A DNA stretch of 64,000 nt, taken from Nitrospirota bacterium. GTDB lineage: Bacteria; Nitrospirota; Thermodesulfovibrionia; Thermodesulfovibrionales; Dissulfurispiraceae. A program made the translations under genes and the position numbers. This document shows, one piece after another, positions 17,150 to 25,304 of the stretch; the stretch's first letter is position 1, and each line of letters starts with the position of its first letter. The stretch is from NCBI GenBank assembly GCA_040752355.1, contig JBFMHE010000010.1, forward strand, positions 1 to 64,000, in the 5' to 3' direction. Below the pieces are notes generated by a model. It made no database searches. It saw only the letters and a list, made by a program, of their open reading frames with translations, and was not told the DNA's origin.

Positions 17150-17599
17150 ATGCAGCCTCCCGGCGCCGATATAGAGCGGGCTGAGCGGCTGAGGGAGGTC
17201 TTCCAGAACCTCTACGAGGTGAACAAGAGAATCCCTGTCATTGTCGAGGGCAGAAGGGATGTGAGCGCCCTCAGGAAGATCGGCCTCATCGGCGAGATCA
17301 TCCCCCTCCACGGCGGCAAGGGGTTCTACGAGTTTTCAGAGGATATCGCCGAGCGTTTTCACCGGGTGCTCCTCCTCATGGATTGGGACGAGAAGGGGGA
17401 GCAGCTTCTGAAGACCCTCTCGGTGCACCTGAAAGGCCATTGGGAAGAGTTCGCCCCGTTCAGGGAGATCATAAAGGTGCTCTGCCAGAAGGATGTGAAG
17501 GATATCGAGGGCGTCCCCGTCCTCCTCGAACGGCTGGCCGGCGCTGAGGTGACCGTGGGCGAGCCGGAAGAGGGCGAGGGGTTCCGGGACGATTTATGA
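17150..17599 (+). CDS. Toprim-domain protein
   Basis: 149-residue small Toprim protein. The catalytic-type glutamate is in VIVEGRRDVSAL (about 30-41), and the acidic metal-binding motif is LLMDWDEKGEQL (about 80-91). Small Toprim proteins of this type resemble RNase M5 or OLD-like nuclease domains, but no specific substrate can be given. It starts directly after the Lrp-type gene (1 bp) and overlaps yraN by 4 bp, so the three are one transcription unit. Confidence 0.75.
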   Translation: MQPPGADIERAERLREVFQNLYEVNKRIPVIVEGRRDVSALRKIGLIGEIIPLHGGKGFYEFSEDIAERFHRVLLLMDWDEKGEQLLKTLSVHLKGHWEEFAPFREIIKVLCQKDVKDIEGVPVLLERLAGAEVTVGEPEEGEGFRDDL

Positions 17600-17940
17600 T
17601 ACAATCCTTCGGGCAGAGGGGCGAGGAGCTCGCCGTCGCCTATCTGAAGGGCCGGGGGTATGCCATCCTCCACCGCAACTACCGGACCCCCCTCGGCGAA
17701 GCGGACATCATCGCCAGGCACGAGGGGGCGCTCGTCTTTATCGAGGTGAAGGCCCGGAGCACCGTCGCCTTCGGCCAGCCGTTCGAGGCGGTGGATCTCC
17801 GCAAGCAGGAAAAGCTCAAGAAGATCGCTCTTTATTATGTGAAGCATAAGAAGGTCGATGCGCCGGTCCGGTTCGATGTCATAAGCATCATAGCCGGGAA
17901 TGGAAAGGAAGAGATAAAGCATATAAGGGAAGCCTTTTGA
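17596..17940 (+). CDS. yraN: YraN family (UPF0102) endonuclease-like protein
   Basis: 114-residue protein of the YraN/UPF0102 family, which has a Holliday-junction-resolvase-like fold. Motifs: GQRGEELAVAYLKGRGY at the N-terminus, then the nuclease-like core NYRTPLGEADIIARHEGALVFIEVKAR with the E-x-D...E-x-K pattern. Function is not firmly established. It is the last gene of the three-gene unit. A 97-bp palindromic heptamer element begins 4 bp after its stop codon. Confidence 0.9.
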   Translation: MIQSFGQRGEELAVAYLKGRGYAILHRNYRTPLGEADIIARHEGALVFIEVKARSTVAFGQPFEAVDLRKQEKLKKIALYYVKHKKVDAPVRFDVISIIAGNGKEEIKHIREAF

Positions 17941-17944
17941 AGGC

Positions 17945-18041
17945 CGTAACGCGTGATGCGTAAAGCGTAACGGGATAGGGGAGTCTTACCGGTGACCGAT
18001 TCAGTACCGATCACGCATCACGGATTACGGATCACGAAATC
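17945..18041. repeat. Heptamer-iterated palindromic element, copy 1
   Basis: Left arm: four consecutive 7-bp units from 17945 (CGTAACG, CGTGATG, CGTAAAG, CGTAACG). A 35-bp centre follows. Right arm: four complementary heptamers (18008-18035; CATCACG/GATCACG type) and the tail AAATC. The two arms can fold as a long imperfect hairpin. It ends exactly at the base before the ATG of the aminotransferase gene. Related copies lie at 26151-26244 and 39722-39820. Confidence 0.8.
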
Positions 18042-18926
18042 ATGTTTGTTTACCTGAACGATAAGGTTGTGCCTGCTGCAGAGGCGAAGGTCTCGGTCTT
18101 CGATCACGGTTTTTTGTACGGTGACGGGATCTACGAGACCCTGCGCGTTTATGACGGCGTCGTCTTTCTCCTCGACGAGCACCTGGAGCGGCTCTACCGC
18201 TCCGCCTCGCTGATAGGGCTCGATGTCCCGAAGGACATAGCCGGGATAAAGCTGGCCCTCTACGAAACGCTCCAGGCGAACGAGCTGAAAGAGGCGTATG
18301 TGCGGCTGACCGTTTCGCGGGGCGAGGGCGAGATAGGGCTCGACCCCGCGCTCTGCCGGCAGCCGACCTTCGTCGTGATAGCCAAGGAGCTGAAGGAGTA
18401 TCCCCGCTCCTACTATAGTGAGGGGATCGATATCATCATCGCGGAGACGAAAAGAAACCATCGCGAGGCCCTCAACCCCCAGATCAAGTCGCTCAACTTT
18501 CTGAACAACATCCTCGCCAAGATCGAGGCCAGGCATGCCGGGGCCTACGAGGCGATCATGACCAATGTAGACGGCTTTCTTGCCGAGGGCACCATCAGCA
18601 ATATTTTTTTCGTAAAGGACGCGGTCCTCTGTACGCCCTCGATCGAGGTCGGCATTCTCGACGGCATAACACGGCGGCTCGTCCTGGACCTGGCGACCCG
18701 CACCAGTATCGAAGTCAGAGAGGGCGCATTCACCCCCGACGACCTCTTCAACGCAGCGGAAGTGTTCATCACCAACACCACCATGGAGGTAATGCCGGTG
18801 AGCAGGGCGGGGGGGATATCGTTCAGCGTCGGGGAGACGGCAAAGCTGCTCCACACCTTGTATCGACAGGAGGTTAACGGGTATGTCAGAGAGAAAAAGG
18901 GAGAGGGCCCCTCGCTATGGCAGTAA
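18042..18926 (+). CDS. ilvE: PLP class IV aminotransferase (IlvE-like)
   Basis: 294-residue fold-type IV PLP enzyme, most like branched-chain amino-acid aminotransferase; D-amino-acid aminotransferase and PabC lyase share the fold. Motifs: VSVFDHGFLYGDGIYETLRVYDG at the N-terminus, IKSLNFLNNILAKIEA containing the PLP lysine (about 149), and ILDGITRRLVLDLA followed by EVFITNTTMEVMPV. The leader is unusual: a palindromic heptamer element abuts the ATG and no Shine-Dalgarno sequence is visible. The gene overlaps deoC by 44 bp. Exact substrate class is uncertain. Confidence 0.8.
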   Translation: MFVYLNDKVVPAAEAKVSVFDHGFLYGDGIYETLRVYDGVVFLLDEHLERLYRSASLIGLDVPKDIAGIKLALYETLQANELKEAYVRLTVSRGEGEIGLDPALCRQPTFVVIAKELKEYPRSYYSEGIDIIIAETKRNHREALNPQIKSLNFLNNILAKIEARHAGAYEAIMTNVDGFLAEGTISNIFFVKDAVLCTPSIEVGILDGITRRLVLDLATRTSIEVREGAFTPDDLFNAAEVFITNTTMEVMPVSRAGGISFSVGETAKLLHTLYRQEVNGYVREKKGEGPSLWQ

Positions 18927-19593
18927 GAAGCTTGCTCCTTCGGACCTTGCGCGGTACATCGACCAGAGCCTCTTGACCCCCTCGGCAACCGAAGCCGATA
19001 TCATAACGCTCTGCAAAGGGGCTATCAAGTACAACTTCTACGCTGTCTGCGTCCAGCCCTACTACGTGCCGCTCTGCAAGGCCATCCTGACCGGATACGA
19101 TACAAAGGTAGTGACGGTGATCGGCTTTCCCCACGGCATGACCATGAGGAACGTCAAGGTCTACGAGGCGGGCCAGGCGGTGCTCTTCGGCGCGCAGGAG
19201 CTCGACATCGTCGTAAATATAGGGGCCGTGAGGTCGGGCAATTTCGACTTCGTCATAGAGGAGGTTACCGAGGTCGTGAACGCGACGAGGTCCGCGGCCC
19301 ACAAGATCATCCTCGAGACCTGCTACCTCGATGAACGGGAAAAAAAGGCCGTCGCCGAGATCGCCGCCGCCTGCGGGGCGGGGTTCGTCAAGACCTCCAC
19401 CGGGTTCGGGACCAGGGGCGCGACGATAAAGGACGTGAAGCTGCTCAGGGAGATCGTGAAAGACCGTGCGGGAATCAAGGCCTCCGGCGGCATCAAGACC
19501 CTTGAGCAGATGGTCAAGTTCATCGATGCGGGGGCGTCGCGCATCGGCACGAGCGCAGGCGTCGAGATCATGAAAGAGGCGCTGATCGCGTAA
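18883..19593 (+). CDS. deoC: Deoxyribose-phosphate aldolase
   Basis: 236-residue class I aldolase cleaving 2-deoxyribose 5-phosphate to glyceraldehyde 3-phosphate and acetaldehyde. Landmarks: IDQSLLTPSAT near the N-terminus, VIGFPHG, ELDIVVNIGAVRSG, then KIILETCYL and GFVKTSTGFG (the Schiff-base lysine is in VKTSTG), and IKASGGIKT. The start lies inside the end of the aminotransferase gene, with AGGAGGT at the correct distance, so the two are coupled. A terminator follows 17 bp after the stop. Confidence 0.93.
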   Translation: MSERKRERAPRYGSKKLAPSDLARYIDQSLLTPSATEADIITLCKGAIKYNFYAVCVQPYYVPLCKAILTGYDTKVVTVIGFPHGMTMRNVKVYEAGQAVLFGAQELDIVVNIGAVRSGNFDFVIEEVTEVVNATRSAAHKIILETCYLDEREKKAVAEIAAACGAGFVKTSTGFGTRGATIKDVKLLREIVKDRAGIKASGGIKTLEQMVKFIDAGASRIGTSAGVEIMKEALIA

Positions 19594-19609
19594 CAAGTAC
19601 ACGGAGCGG

Positions 19610-19648
19610 ACACCCCCGCGGCAGAGACCGCAGGGGTGTTTGTTTTTT
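19610..19648 (+). terminator. Rho-independent terminator after deoC
   Basis: Stem ACACCCCCGCGG / CCGCAGGGGTGT (11 of 12 pairs) with loop CAGAGA, followed by TTGTTTTTT. Confidence 0.85.
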
Positions 19649-19650
19649 GG

Positions 19651-19656
19651 TATAAT
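19651..19656 (+). promoter_or_regulatory. -10 box of the cytochrome/FeS/NrfD operon
   Basis: TATAAT at 19651-19656 directly after the deoC terminator; GGAGGT at 19671 provides the ribosome site for ATG 19682. No clear -35 box. Confidence 0.5.
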
Positions 19657-19681
19657 GGAACATTACCTGGGGAGGTAATGT

Positions 19682-20155
19682 ATGGGAAGCCATGTTCTAA
19701 GACCCCTCTTTGTGGTCGTCGGGCTGGTGGCGCTGGTCCTGATCGCCCGGATCTTTGTTGTGCCGGAGGATTTCGGCGTCGGCGCGCGGGGGTACATGTA
19801 CGGCTGGCACCGGCCGGGCAACGAAGAGGACTGGAAGAATTTCACGGTCAAATACCGGACTGCTGAATACTGCAACGGCTGCCACGCCGATAAGTACACG
19901 AGCATCGGGCAGTCGGCCCATGCGGCCATCAGCTGCGAAAACTGCCACGGCCCTGCCGGAGAGCACCCCTCCGATCCCCCGAAGCTCGCCATCGACAGGA
20001 GCAGGGAACAGTGTCTCAGATGCCACTATCCGCTTCCCTATGCTGCGAGCGGAAGAGGGGGTATCAGGGGCGTAGACCCCGGGCAGCACAATCCGGGCGT
20101 CGAGTGCTCGGCATGCCATAATCCGCACCATCCTTCGCTGGAGGGCCTCAAATGA
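19682..20155 (+). CDS. Tetrahaem c-type cytochrome (NrfB-like role)
   Basis: 157-residue protein with an uncleaved or signal membrane helix (about 7-25) and four CxxCH haem-binding motifs: CNGCH, CENCH, CLRCH and CSACH, with extra histidines available as distal ligands. It is expected on the periplasmic face of the inner membrane. The stop overlaps the start of the following iron-sulfur gene by 4 bp, and a NrfD-type membrane subunit follows, so it is the electron-carrier subunit of a quinone-linked redox complex. The terminal partner is unknown. Confidence 0.85.
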   Translation: MGSHVLRPLFVVVGLVALVLIARIFVVPEDFGVGARGYMYGWHRPGNEEDWKNFTVKYRTAEYCNGCHADKYTSIGQSAHAAISCENCHGPAGEHPSDPPKLAIDRSREQCLRCHYPLPYAASGRGGIRGVDPGQHNPGVECSACHNPHHPSLEGLK

Positions 20156-20937
20156 TTACGAGAAGGAATTTCCTGCGCTCCGCGCTCGCGGGCGCTGCGG
20201 GGCTGGCGCTGCCGATCACCGCGCTGGAGCTGCTCGGTCCCCGCCGGCTGCGGGCCGAGAGGTACGATTCGTCCGGGGTGCGGTGGGTTTTTCTCGTGGA
20301 TACGTATAAATGCGTCGGCTGCGGCCTCTGCGTCAAGGCCTGCAAGCAGGAGAACGAGATCCCCTATGATGCGAACGTCACGCGGACCTGGGTCGAGCGC
20401 TACGTCCTGACCAGGGACAACAGGCTCTTCGCCGATTCGCCGAAGGGCGCGCGGGACGGCTTCATCACGAGCAGGATCGACCTCGGCCAGGGCAGGTACC
20501 AGGATATAAAAAAGGAAGACATAAAGAAGGCGTTCTTCGTTCCCAAGCTCTGCAACCAGTGCGAGAATCCTCCCTGCGTGCAGGTCTGTCCCGTGGGCGC
20601 GACCTACCAGGCGGCTGACGGAGTGGTGCTCGTCGACCGGAAGTGGTGCATCGGCTGCGGCTACTGCATCATGGCCTGTCCCTACGGCGTGCGCTTCTTC
20701 CATCCGAACTACCATGTTGCGGAAAAATGCAACTTCTGCTACCACCGGATCACCAGGGGGATGAAGAGCGCCTGTGTCGATGCCTGCCCCTTCGGCGCAC
20801 GGCAGATCGGGAATATCAAGGACCCGGACGACCCGGTCACGAAGGTCATCATGACCGAGCGGGTAGCGGTCCTGAAGGAAGAGTACGGGACCAAGCCGCA
20901 GGTCTACTACCTGGGCCTGAGCAAGGAGGTGCGTTAG
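20152..20937 (+). CDS. Tat-exported 4Fe-4S ferredoxin subunit (NrfC/DsrO-like)
   Basis: 261-residue periplasmic iron-sulfur protein. The N-terminus MITRRNFLRS with a hydrophobic stretch is a twin-arginine signal. Cysteine clusters in the NrfC/PsrB pattern: CVGCGLCVKACKQEN, CNQCENPPCVQVCPVG, CIGCGYCIMACPYG, and CNFC...CVDACPFGAR, enough for four 4Fe-4S clusters. It probably transfers electrons between the quinone-site NrfD subunit and the tetrahaem cytochrome. It is tightly packed between the two (4-bp overlap upstream; 2 bp to the next gene). Confidence 0.88.
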   Translation: MITRRNFLRSALAGAAGLALPITALELLGPRRLRAERYDSSGVRWVFLVDTYKCVGCGLCVKACKQENEIPYDANVTRTWVERYVLTRDNRLFADSPKGARDGFITSRIDLGQGRYQDIKKEDIKKAFFVPKLCNQCENPPCVQVCPVGATYQAADGVVLVDRKWCIGCGYCIMACPYGVRFFHPNYHVAEKCNFCYHRITRGMKSACVDACPFGARQIGNIKDPDDPVTKVIMTERVAVLKEEYGTKPQVYYLGLSKEVR

Positions 20938-20939
20938 CC

Positions 20940-22220
20940 ATGGTGCATGGAGAGGCCTGGACCCTGAAAGAGCTCTTCACCTATCCGAACGAGTATATCT
21001 ACTGGAGCATCCAGATCGTCATGTACCCCTTCATGACCGGTCTCGTCGCCGGCGCCTTCGTGCTCTCGTCGCTCTACCATGTCTTCGGCATCAAGAAGCT
21101 CAAGGATATGGCGCGGTTCTCCCTCGTCTTCTCGTTCGCGCTTCTGTTCGTAGCGCCCATGCCGCTCCTTTTCCACCTGCAGCAGCCGCTGCGGGGGCTG
21201 TATGTCTTCATGACCCCGCACTTCACCTCGGCGATCGCGGCCTTCGGCATCGTCTTTTCGACCTACGGCGCGATAGTGGCGTCGGAGCTCTGGTTCGTCT
21301 ACCGGAGGCATTTTGTCGAGGCCGCGCTGCCGCTCAAGGAGAAGTCCGGCAAGAGCCCGGTCGAGTGGTTCACGTATCTCGTCTTCTGCGCCTTGACGCT
21401 CGGCGTGTATGACGTGAGCGAGAAATCCCTCGAGAAAGACGAAAAGGCGGTCAAAGTCCTTGCCGCTGCGGGCATCCCGGTGGCGCTCTTTCTCCATGGC
21501 TACGCGGGCTTCATCTTCGGCTCGGTCAAGGCGAACGCCCTCTGGATGACCCCGCTCATGCCGGTGATCTTCATCATGTCCGCGATCGTCTCCGGCATCG
21601 CCCTCTGCATGTTCACCTATATCGTTGCCATGGAGCTGAGAAAGCTGTTCAGTGCCTCAAGGAGGCGCGCTGCGTTCCGTGCTCTCCCTGCCGATCACTC
21701 CCCCGCTCACCAGGGCAGGTCACTGCAGGGCGCCGAGCCCGGAGTGATCCAGATTACGTCGCGCTACTTGCTGCTCTTCCTCGTCGCAGCGATAAGCCTC
21801 GAGCTCCTGGACCTTATCTTCAGGGGCTATACGGCGGTGAAGTCGTGGGATGTCCTGAGGAGCGTCATCTACGGCAAGGATTTCATCAGTATCTTCATCC
21901 TGCAGTACGGGCTCGGCAATCTTGTCCCCCTGATTCTTTTCCTCATGCCCGGTCTGACGGTGCGGCGCGCCCTGCTCGGAACGCTCCTTGTGCTCTTCGG
22001 CGTTTTCATGATGCGGTGGAACGTGGTCATCGGCGGCCAGGCCTTCTCGCTCACCTTTGCGGGATACATGCACTATCACCTGCCGATCATCCCGCACGAC
22101 TACGAGACCTTCAAGGAAGGCCTCGCCGGTGCGCTCACCGTAGGGCTCATGCCCTTTCCCCTCTTCTGGGTGATGTCGAAGATATTCCCCGTGTTCGACA
22201 GCGGCGGGAGACATGAGTGA
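20940..22220 (+). CDS. nrfD: NrfD/PsrC-type membrane subunit
   Basis: 426-residue polytopic membrane protein (about 9-10 helices) of the NrfD/PsrC family that reacts with menaquinone/menaquinol. The reading frame continues far upstream, but ATG 20940 preceded by AAGGAGGT is the correct start. Helices begin near YIYWSIQIVMYPFMTGLVAGAFVLSSLYH and the last is near the C-terminus (GLMPFPLFWVMSK). A basic non-membrane insert lies around residue 235-265 (RRRAAFRALPADHSPAHQG). With the cytochrome and FeS proteins it makes a three-subunit quinone-linked complex resembling part of Nrf, Qrc or DsrJOP modules. Confidence 0.85.
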   Translation: MVHGEAWTLKELFTYPNEYIYWSIQIVMYPFMTGLVAGAFVLSSLYHVFGIKKLKDMARFSLVFSFALLFVAPMPLLFHLQQPLRGLYVFMTPHFTSAIAAFGIVFSTYGAIVASELWFVYRRHFVEAALPLKEKSGKSPVEWFTYLVFCALTLGVYDVSEKSLEKDEKAVKVLAAAGIPVALFLHGYAGFIFGSVKANALWMTPLMPVIFIMSAIVSGIALCMFTYIVAMELRKLFSASRRRAAFRALPADHSPAHQGRSLQGAEPGVIQITSRYLLLFLVAAISLELLDLIFRGYTAVKSWDVLRSVIYGKDFISIFILQYGLGNLVPLILFLMPGLTVRRALLGTLLVLFGVFMMRWNVVIGGQAFSLTFAGYMHYHLPIIPHDYETFKEGLAGALTVGLMPFPLFWVMSKIFPVFDSGGRHE

Positions 22221-22253
22221 CAGCCGCCTGAGCTTTACCCGGGGATCGGCGAG

Positions 22254-22520
22254 TTGAAGTACCTCCTTACCCTCGTCATAGCCGGCCTTATCATCCTCTG
22301 GATCAACTATCAGTCGCTGCCGGTCAGGAAGCTCCGGGAGCGGATCGGTGAAAAGAAGTTCTGGCTCCTCATGCTCTTCGAGGTGGTGCTGCTGGCGCTG
22401 GTGCTCTCGCTCTTCCGGTTCGCCTATTCGCTCATGTTCCGCATCGCCATAGCAGCCCTTGCCGTGGGCATCAGCCTGATGGTCATTACCTATCTCTACG
22501 GGAAGAAGAGAAAGCAGTAG
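22254..22520 (+). CDS. Small membrane protein of unknown function
   Basis: 88-residue hydrophobic protein with three predicted membrane segments (about 3-18, 37-55, 60-80) and a basic tail GKKRKQ. No family recognised. It starts with TTG at 22254 (33 bp after nrfD) and the ribosome site is weak. It may be a small accessory subunit of the preceding complex; this is inferred only from position. It ends 8 bp before the convergent lptG stop. Confidence 0.55.
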   Translation: MKYLLTLVIAGLIILWINYQSLPVRKLRERIGEKKFWLLMLFEVVLLALVLSLFRFAYSLMFRIAIAALAVGISLMVITYLYGKKRKQ

Positions 22521-22528
22521 GCAAGGGC

Positions 22529-23632
22529 TTATTCGGGTATCTGGCTGTAGAGGTATACCGACACGACGGCGAAGAGCGCCGGAACGATCCAGGGAGCTAC
22601 AGCGGCCGGGATGGCGCCGGCATAGCCCAGCGAAAGGAACAGGGAGTAGCTGAACCAGTAGAACAGGCTTATGACGAGCCCCAGGCCCGCTGCGATCAGG
22701 CCGCCGTGCGTGGCGAAGCGGGCGGGGATGATCCCCCTGAGCGCCTTCTGGTCGCTTCCTGCGGAGAGCGATATGCCGAGGAGCAGCATGAAGAGGTTGA
22801 CGAGCGGATAGGAGAGGCGGGAGCTGATATCGACGACGAGCTTCGGGTTCTTGAAGCCCGCCTCGGTGAGCCGCTTCTGGTAGCCCACCAGCTCGATCAT
22901 CGTCATCTCGCTGAGCTCCCAGAGGTCCTCCTGGAATATCTTCGGCGACCCGATCAGGGGATACTGCAGTTCGGGCATCCTCGTGACCGTGCCGGCAGCG
23001 ATATCCGAGACAGCGACATCCTTGAGCTTCCAGGTGTCTCCTTCCCATTCGGCGAGCTCGGCGTCGATCCGCTCTTTCAGCCCGTCTGCATCGAGCCTGA
23101 AGATGCTCACTCCCTTCGAGAGGTTCTGTTCGGGCAGGTAGAGGCCGATGCGGACGATGGAGCCGTCCTTGCTCCGCATATAAAGCGTGCCTTCTTTGAA
23201 GGTGACGCCCTTTTTCTTTTTGGTTATCTGGTGCTTGAGCGCCCGCACCTCCTTTGACGTAAGGGGAACGACGATCTCCCCCAGGACGAAGCCGAAGAAG
23301 GTCAGGAGCACGCCGATGCCGACAAAAGGCAGGAGCATTCTCTTCATCCGGCCCGAGGCCGCCTTGATGATCACGATCTCCTTCCGCTTGATCGCCTGCG
23401 AGAAGACGAAGAGGCTGCTCAGGAGCGTCGCCATCGCCAGCAGGTAGTGCAGGTTCCGGGGGATGGTGAGGACGATATAGCCCAGCAGCATCCCTATCGA
23501 AGGCTTGTGGGGCATGAAATCATCGATCCGGTCGATGAAGCCCATGATGCTGAAGACCAGGGCTATGCCGAAGCCGAGGACCAGCAGGGTGGTGAGGAAC
23601 TCTTTGATATATAACTTTTGTATAAGCAGCAT
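22529..23632 (-). CDS. lptG: LPS export permease LptG
   Basis: 367-residue YjgP/YjgQ-family permease, one of two membrane subunits of the Lpt ABC exporter that extracts lipopolysaccharide from the inner membrane. N-terminal coupling-helix region MLLIQKLYIKEFLTT, three N-terminal membrane helices with the family segment IKRKEIVIIKAASGRMKRM, then a periplasmic beta-jellyroll (about 125-260) and three C-terminal helices. It begins 6 bp downstream of lptF in the same operon. It confirms a Gram-negative, LPS-bearing envelope. Confidence 0.9.
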   Translation of the reverse strand: MLLIQKLYIKEFLTTLLVLGFGIALVFSIMGFIDRIDDFMPHKPSIGMLLGYIVLTIPRNLHYLLAMATLLSSLFVFSQAIKRKEIVIIKAASGRMKRMLLPFVGIGVLLTFFGFVLGEIVVPLTSKEVRALKHQITKKKKGVTFKEGTLYMRSKDGSIVRIGLYLPEQNLSKGVSIFRLDADGLKERIDAELAEWEGDTWKLKDVAVSDIAAGTVTRMPELQYPLIGSPKIFQEDLWELSEMTMIELVGYQKRLTEAGFKNPKLVVDISSRLSYPLVNLFMLLLGISLSAGSDQKALRGIIPARFATHGGLIAAGLGLVISLFYWFSYSLFLSLGYAGAIPAAVAPWIVPALFAVVSVYLYSQIPE

Positions 23633-23638
23633 GGTGAA

Positions 23639-24700
23639 TTACTTCCTGCTCACCCGCTCGAAGACGACGAGGGAGCATATCGTCAGGACAGCGAACGAGA
23701 GCCACGCGCCGGCAGCCGGCGGCACCTTGCCGGTCCTCGCCAGGTTCTCTCCATAGAGGAGCAGCATATAATAGAAGGCGAAGACCGCCAGCCCCACCGT
23801 AAGCCCGCCCAGCCTTCCCGATTTGCCGGCCATCAGCGAGAGCGCAGGCCCCAGGAATACGAGGACGAGGCAGATCGCCGGCATCGAGATGCGCCTGAAG
23901 AACTCGAGCATGAGCGGCGTGCCCTTGTCCGGGGCGCTCCGCGCAGCGCTGAGCAGCTCGAAGGGAGTGAGCTCGCTGTTTTTCCGTTCCGACGGCTCGA
24001 CCGAGGGGGTCAGCGTGAAGTGGTACTTCCCGAAGGATATCTCGGTAAACGTATTTTTCCTGGTGATATAGATATGGCCGTCCAGGAGAGAGAAGCTCAA
24101 GGTCTCCTCTTCAGGCGCCAGCCTCCCCTCCTTTGCGACAATCACCCTCTGCTCCTCTTTCTTCCGCTCGTCGACGATGAATATCCCCGAGAGCCTGTCG
24201 GGAGAGGGCTTCTCTTTCACGAGGATGACGATATCCTTGAAGGCGGTATTGAAGATGCCCTCCTCTATGGTCATCGGCGCCCGCCGGGTGAGGATCTCGA
24301 CCAGGCTCTGCCGCATCGCCGTGCTCCCCTTGGGACCGAGGTAAAAGCTCATGCCGAGGCTGAGGACGAAGCAGGCGACCCCCAGGTAGAGCACCGGGGT
24401 AGAGATGCCTTTGAACGACATGCCGCTGCCCCGGAGGATGACGAGCTCGCTGTCGGCGTTCATCCGTCCGTAGGCCAGGAGCACCGAGAGCAGCAGGGCC
24501 ATGGGAATGGTGAGAATGAGGAGCTGGGGCTGCAGGTAGAAAATGATCCGCGAGATATCGAGCAGGGAGGCGCCGACCCCCGAAAGTATCCTGCTCAGGC
24601 GCAGGATCTTCTCCATCATGAGCGTGAAGTTCAGGAAGAGCAGGGAGAGCAGGAACGAGGTGAGGAGCTCCTTGAGTATAGAGCGGTGGAGTAAAAGCAT
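23639..24700 (-). CDS. lptF: LPS export permease LptF
   Basis: 353-residue partner of LptG. It begins MLLLHRSILKELLTSFLLSLLFLNF, with the family motif GRMNADSELVILRGSGMSFKGI after helix 3, a periplasmic jellyroll domain (about 120-260) and three C-terminal helices (PAICLVLVFLGPALSLMAGKSGRLGG). It is the first gene of the lptFG operon. The start has no ribosome site: a TATAAT box sits 8 nt upstream of ATG 24700, so translation is probably leaderless. The ATPase lptB is not in the window. Confidence 0.9.
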   Translation of the reverse strand: MLLLHRSILKELLTSFLLSLLFLNFTLMMEKILRLSRILSGVGASLLDISRIIFYLQPQLLILTIPMALLLSVLLAYGRMNADSELVILRGSGMSFKGISTPVLYLGVACFVLSLGMSFYLGPKGSTAMRQSLVEILTRRAPMTIEEGIFNTAFKDIVILVKEKPSPDRLSGIFIVDERKKEEQRVIVAKEGRLAPEEETLSFSLLDGHIYITRKNTFTEISFGKYHFTLTPSVEPSERKNSELTPFELLSAARSAPDKGTPLMLEFFRRISMPAICLVLVFLGPALSLMAGKSGRLGGLTVGLAVFAFYYMLLLYGENLARTGKVPPAAGAWLSFAVLTICSLVVFERVSRK

Positions 24701-24708
24701 AACGGATT

Positions 24709-24714
24709 ATTATA
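24709..24714 (-). promoter_or_regulatory. -10 box 8 nt before lptF ATG
   Basis: TATAAT on the minus strand (complement of 24709-24714), 8 nt before ATG 24700. No good -35 is visible. Confidence 0.5.
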
Positions 24715-24765
24715 AATCATTTCCGCGGAGAACGCGCAGGCTGCGCCGGGGCTTCGGGAGACGGC

Positions 24766-25140
24766 TTACTCTTTTGTCTCGGCGGCCAGGCGTGCGACCT
24801 GAATGACGATATTCCTGGAGGTCTTGCCTCTGATCTTCCTGAAGTGCCTGAGGAGCGCGCTTTCGTCCGGAGCTGCATAAGGAGGGCGCTCTTCGGCGAT
24901 CATCATCGTCGGAGCCGGGGCGGATTCGAAGAAATACACGACCGGCACCGAGAGCGCCTCGGCGATGATCTGGATGTTCTCCGCATTGAGCTTGTTCCTC
25001 CCGCTCTCGTACCGCTGCACCTGCTGGTAGGTGACCCCGAGCATATCGGCAAGCTCCTGCTGCGACAGCTTGAGCTCGCTCCGCCGCTTCCTGATCTTCT
25101 CGCCGATCTCCCTGCTGGTGACAAGCTTGCGTTTACGCAT
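24766..25140 (-). CDS. XRE-family HTH regulator
   Basis: 124-residue DNA-binding protein: a helix-turn-helix of the Cro/CI type (about 10-65; IGEKIRKRRSELKLSQQELADMLGVTYQQVQRYESGRNKLNAENIQIIAEAL) followed by a short variable tail. The tail ends with ESALLRHFRKIRGKTSRNIVIQVARLAA. No sensor domain. A TATAGT -10 box lies 8 nt before ATG 25140, suggesting a leaderless transcript. It is divergent from a response-regulator gene and could control the shared 160-bp region; this is inference. Confidence 0.8.
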   Translation of the reverse strand: MRKRKLVTSREIGEKIRKRRSELKLSQQELADMLGVTYQQVQRYESGRNKLNAENIQIIAEALSVPVVYFFESAPAPTMMIAEERPPYAAPDESALLRHFRKIRGKTSRNIVIQVARLAAETKE

Positions 25141-25148
25141 GACAGTTC

Positions 25149-25154
25149 ACTATA
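25149..25154 (-). promoter_or_regulatory. -10 box 8 nt before the XRE regulator ATG
   Basis: TATAGT on the minus strand (complement of 25149-25154) exactly 8 nt before the ATG at 25140. Confidence 0.4.
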
Positions 25155-25193
25155 CCAAGCTCCTTTTTCGTTTACTACGAACTGTAGCGTGTA

Positions 25194-25223
25194 TTGACAT
25201 TTGCAACTCAAAAAGTGTATAAA
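25194..25223 (+). promoter_or_regulatory. Strong sigma-70 promoter of the response-regulator gene
   Basis: TTGACA (25194-25199), 18-bp spacer, TATAAA (25218-25223). It overlaps an in-frame TTG that would otherwise extend the response-regulator protein, showing that the longer reading frame is not the gene. Confidence 0.65.
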
Positions 25224-25304
25224 AGGTGGATTTGGGATCGGTTCCCGGCGCCGTTAAGGGCGCGGATGCTGCAGTTCGCCCAAAAGAAGGGGGGCTTTTT
25301 GGGG

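Noticed and set aside
17945..18041. CRISPR-like repeats
   Set aside because: Units are 7 bp without spacers of constant length and are arranged as two inverted arms; no cas genes are present.
25194..25304. Longer N-terminus of the response regulator starting at TTG 25194
   Set aside because: The TTG is the first part of the -35 box TTGACA of a strong promoter, so the stretch is not translated as part of this protein.
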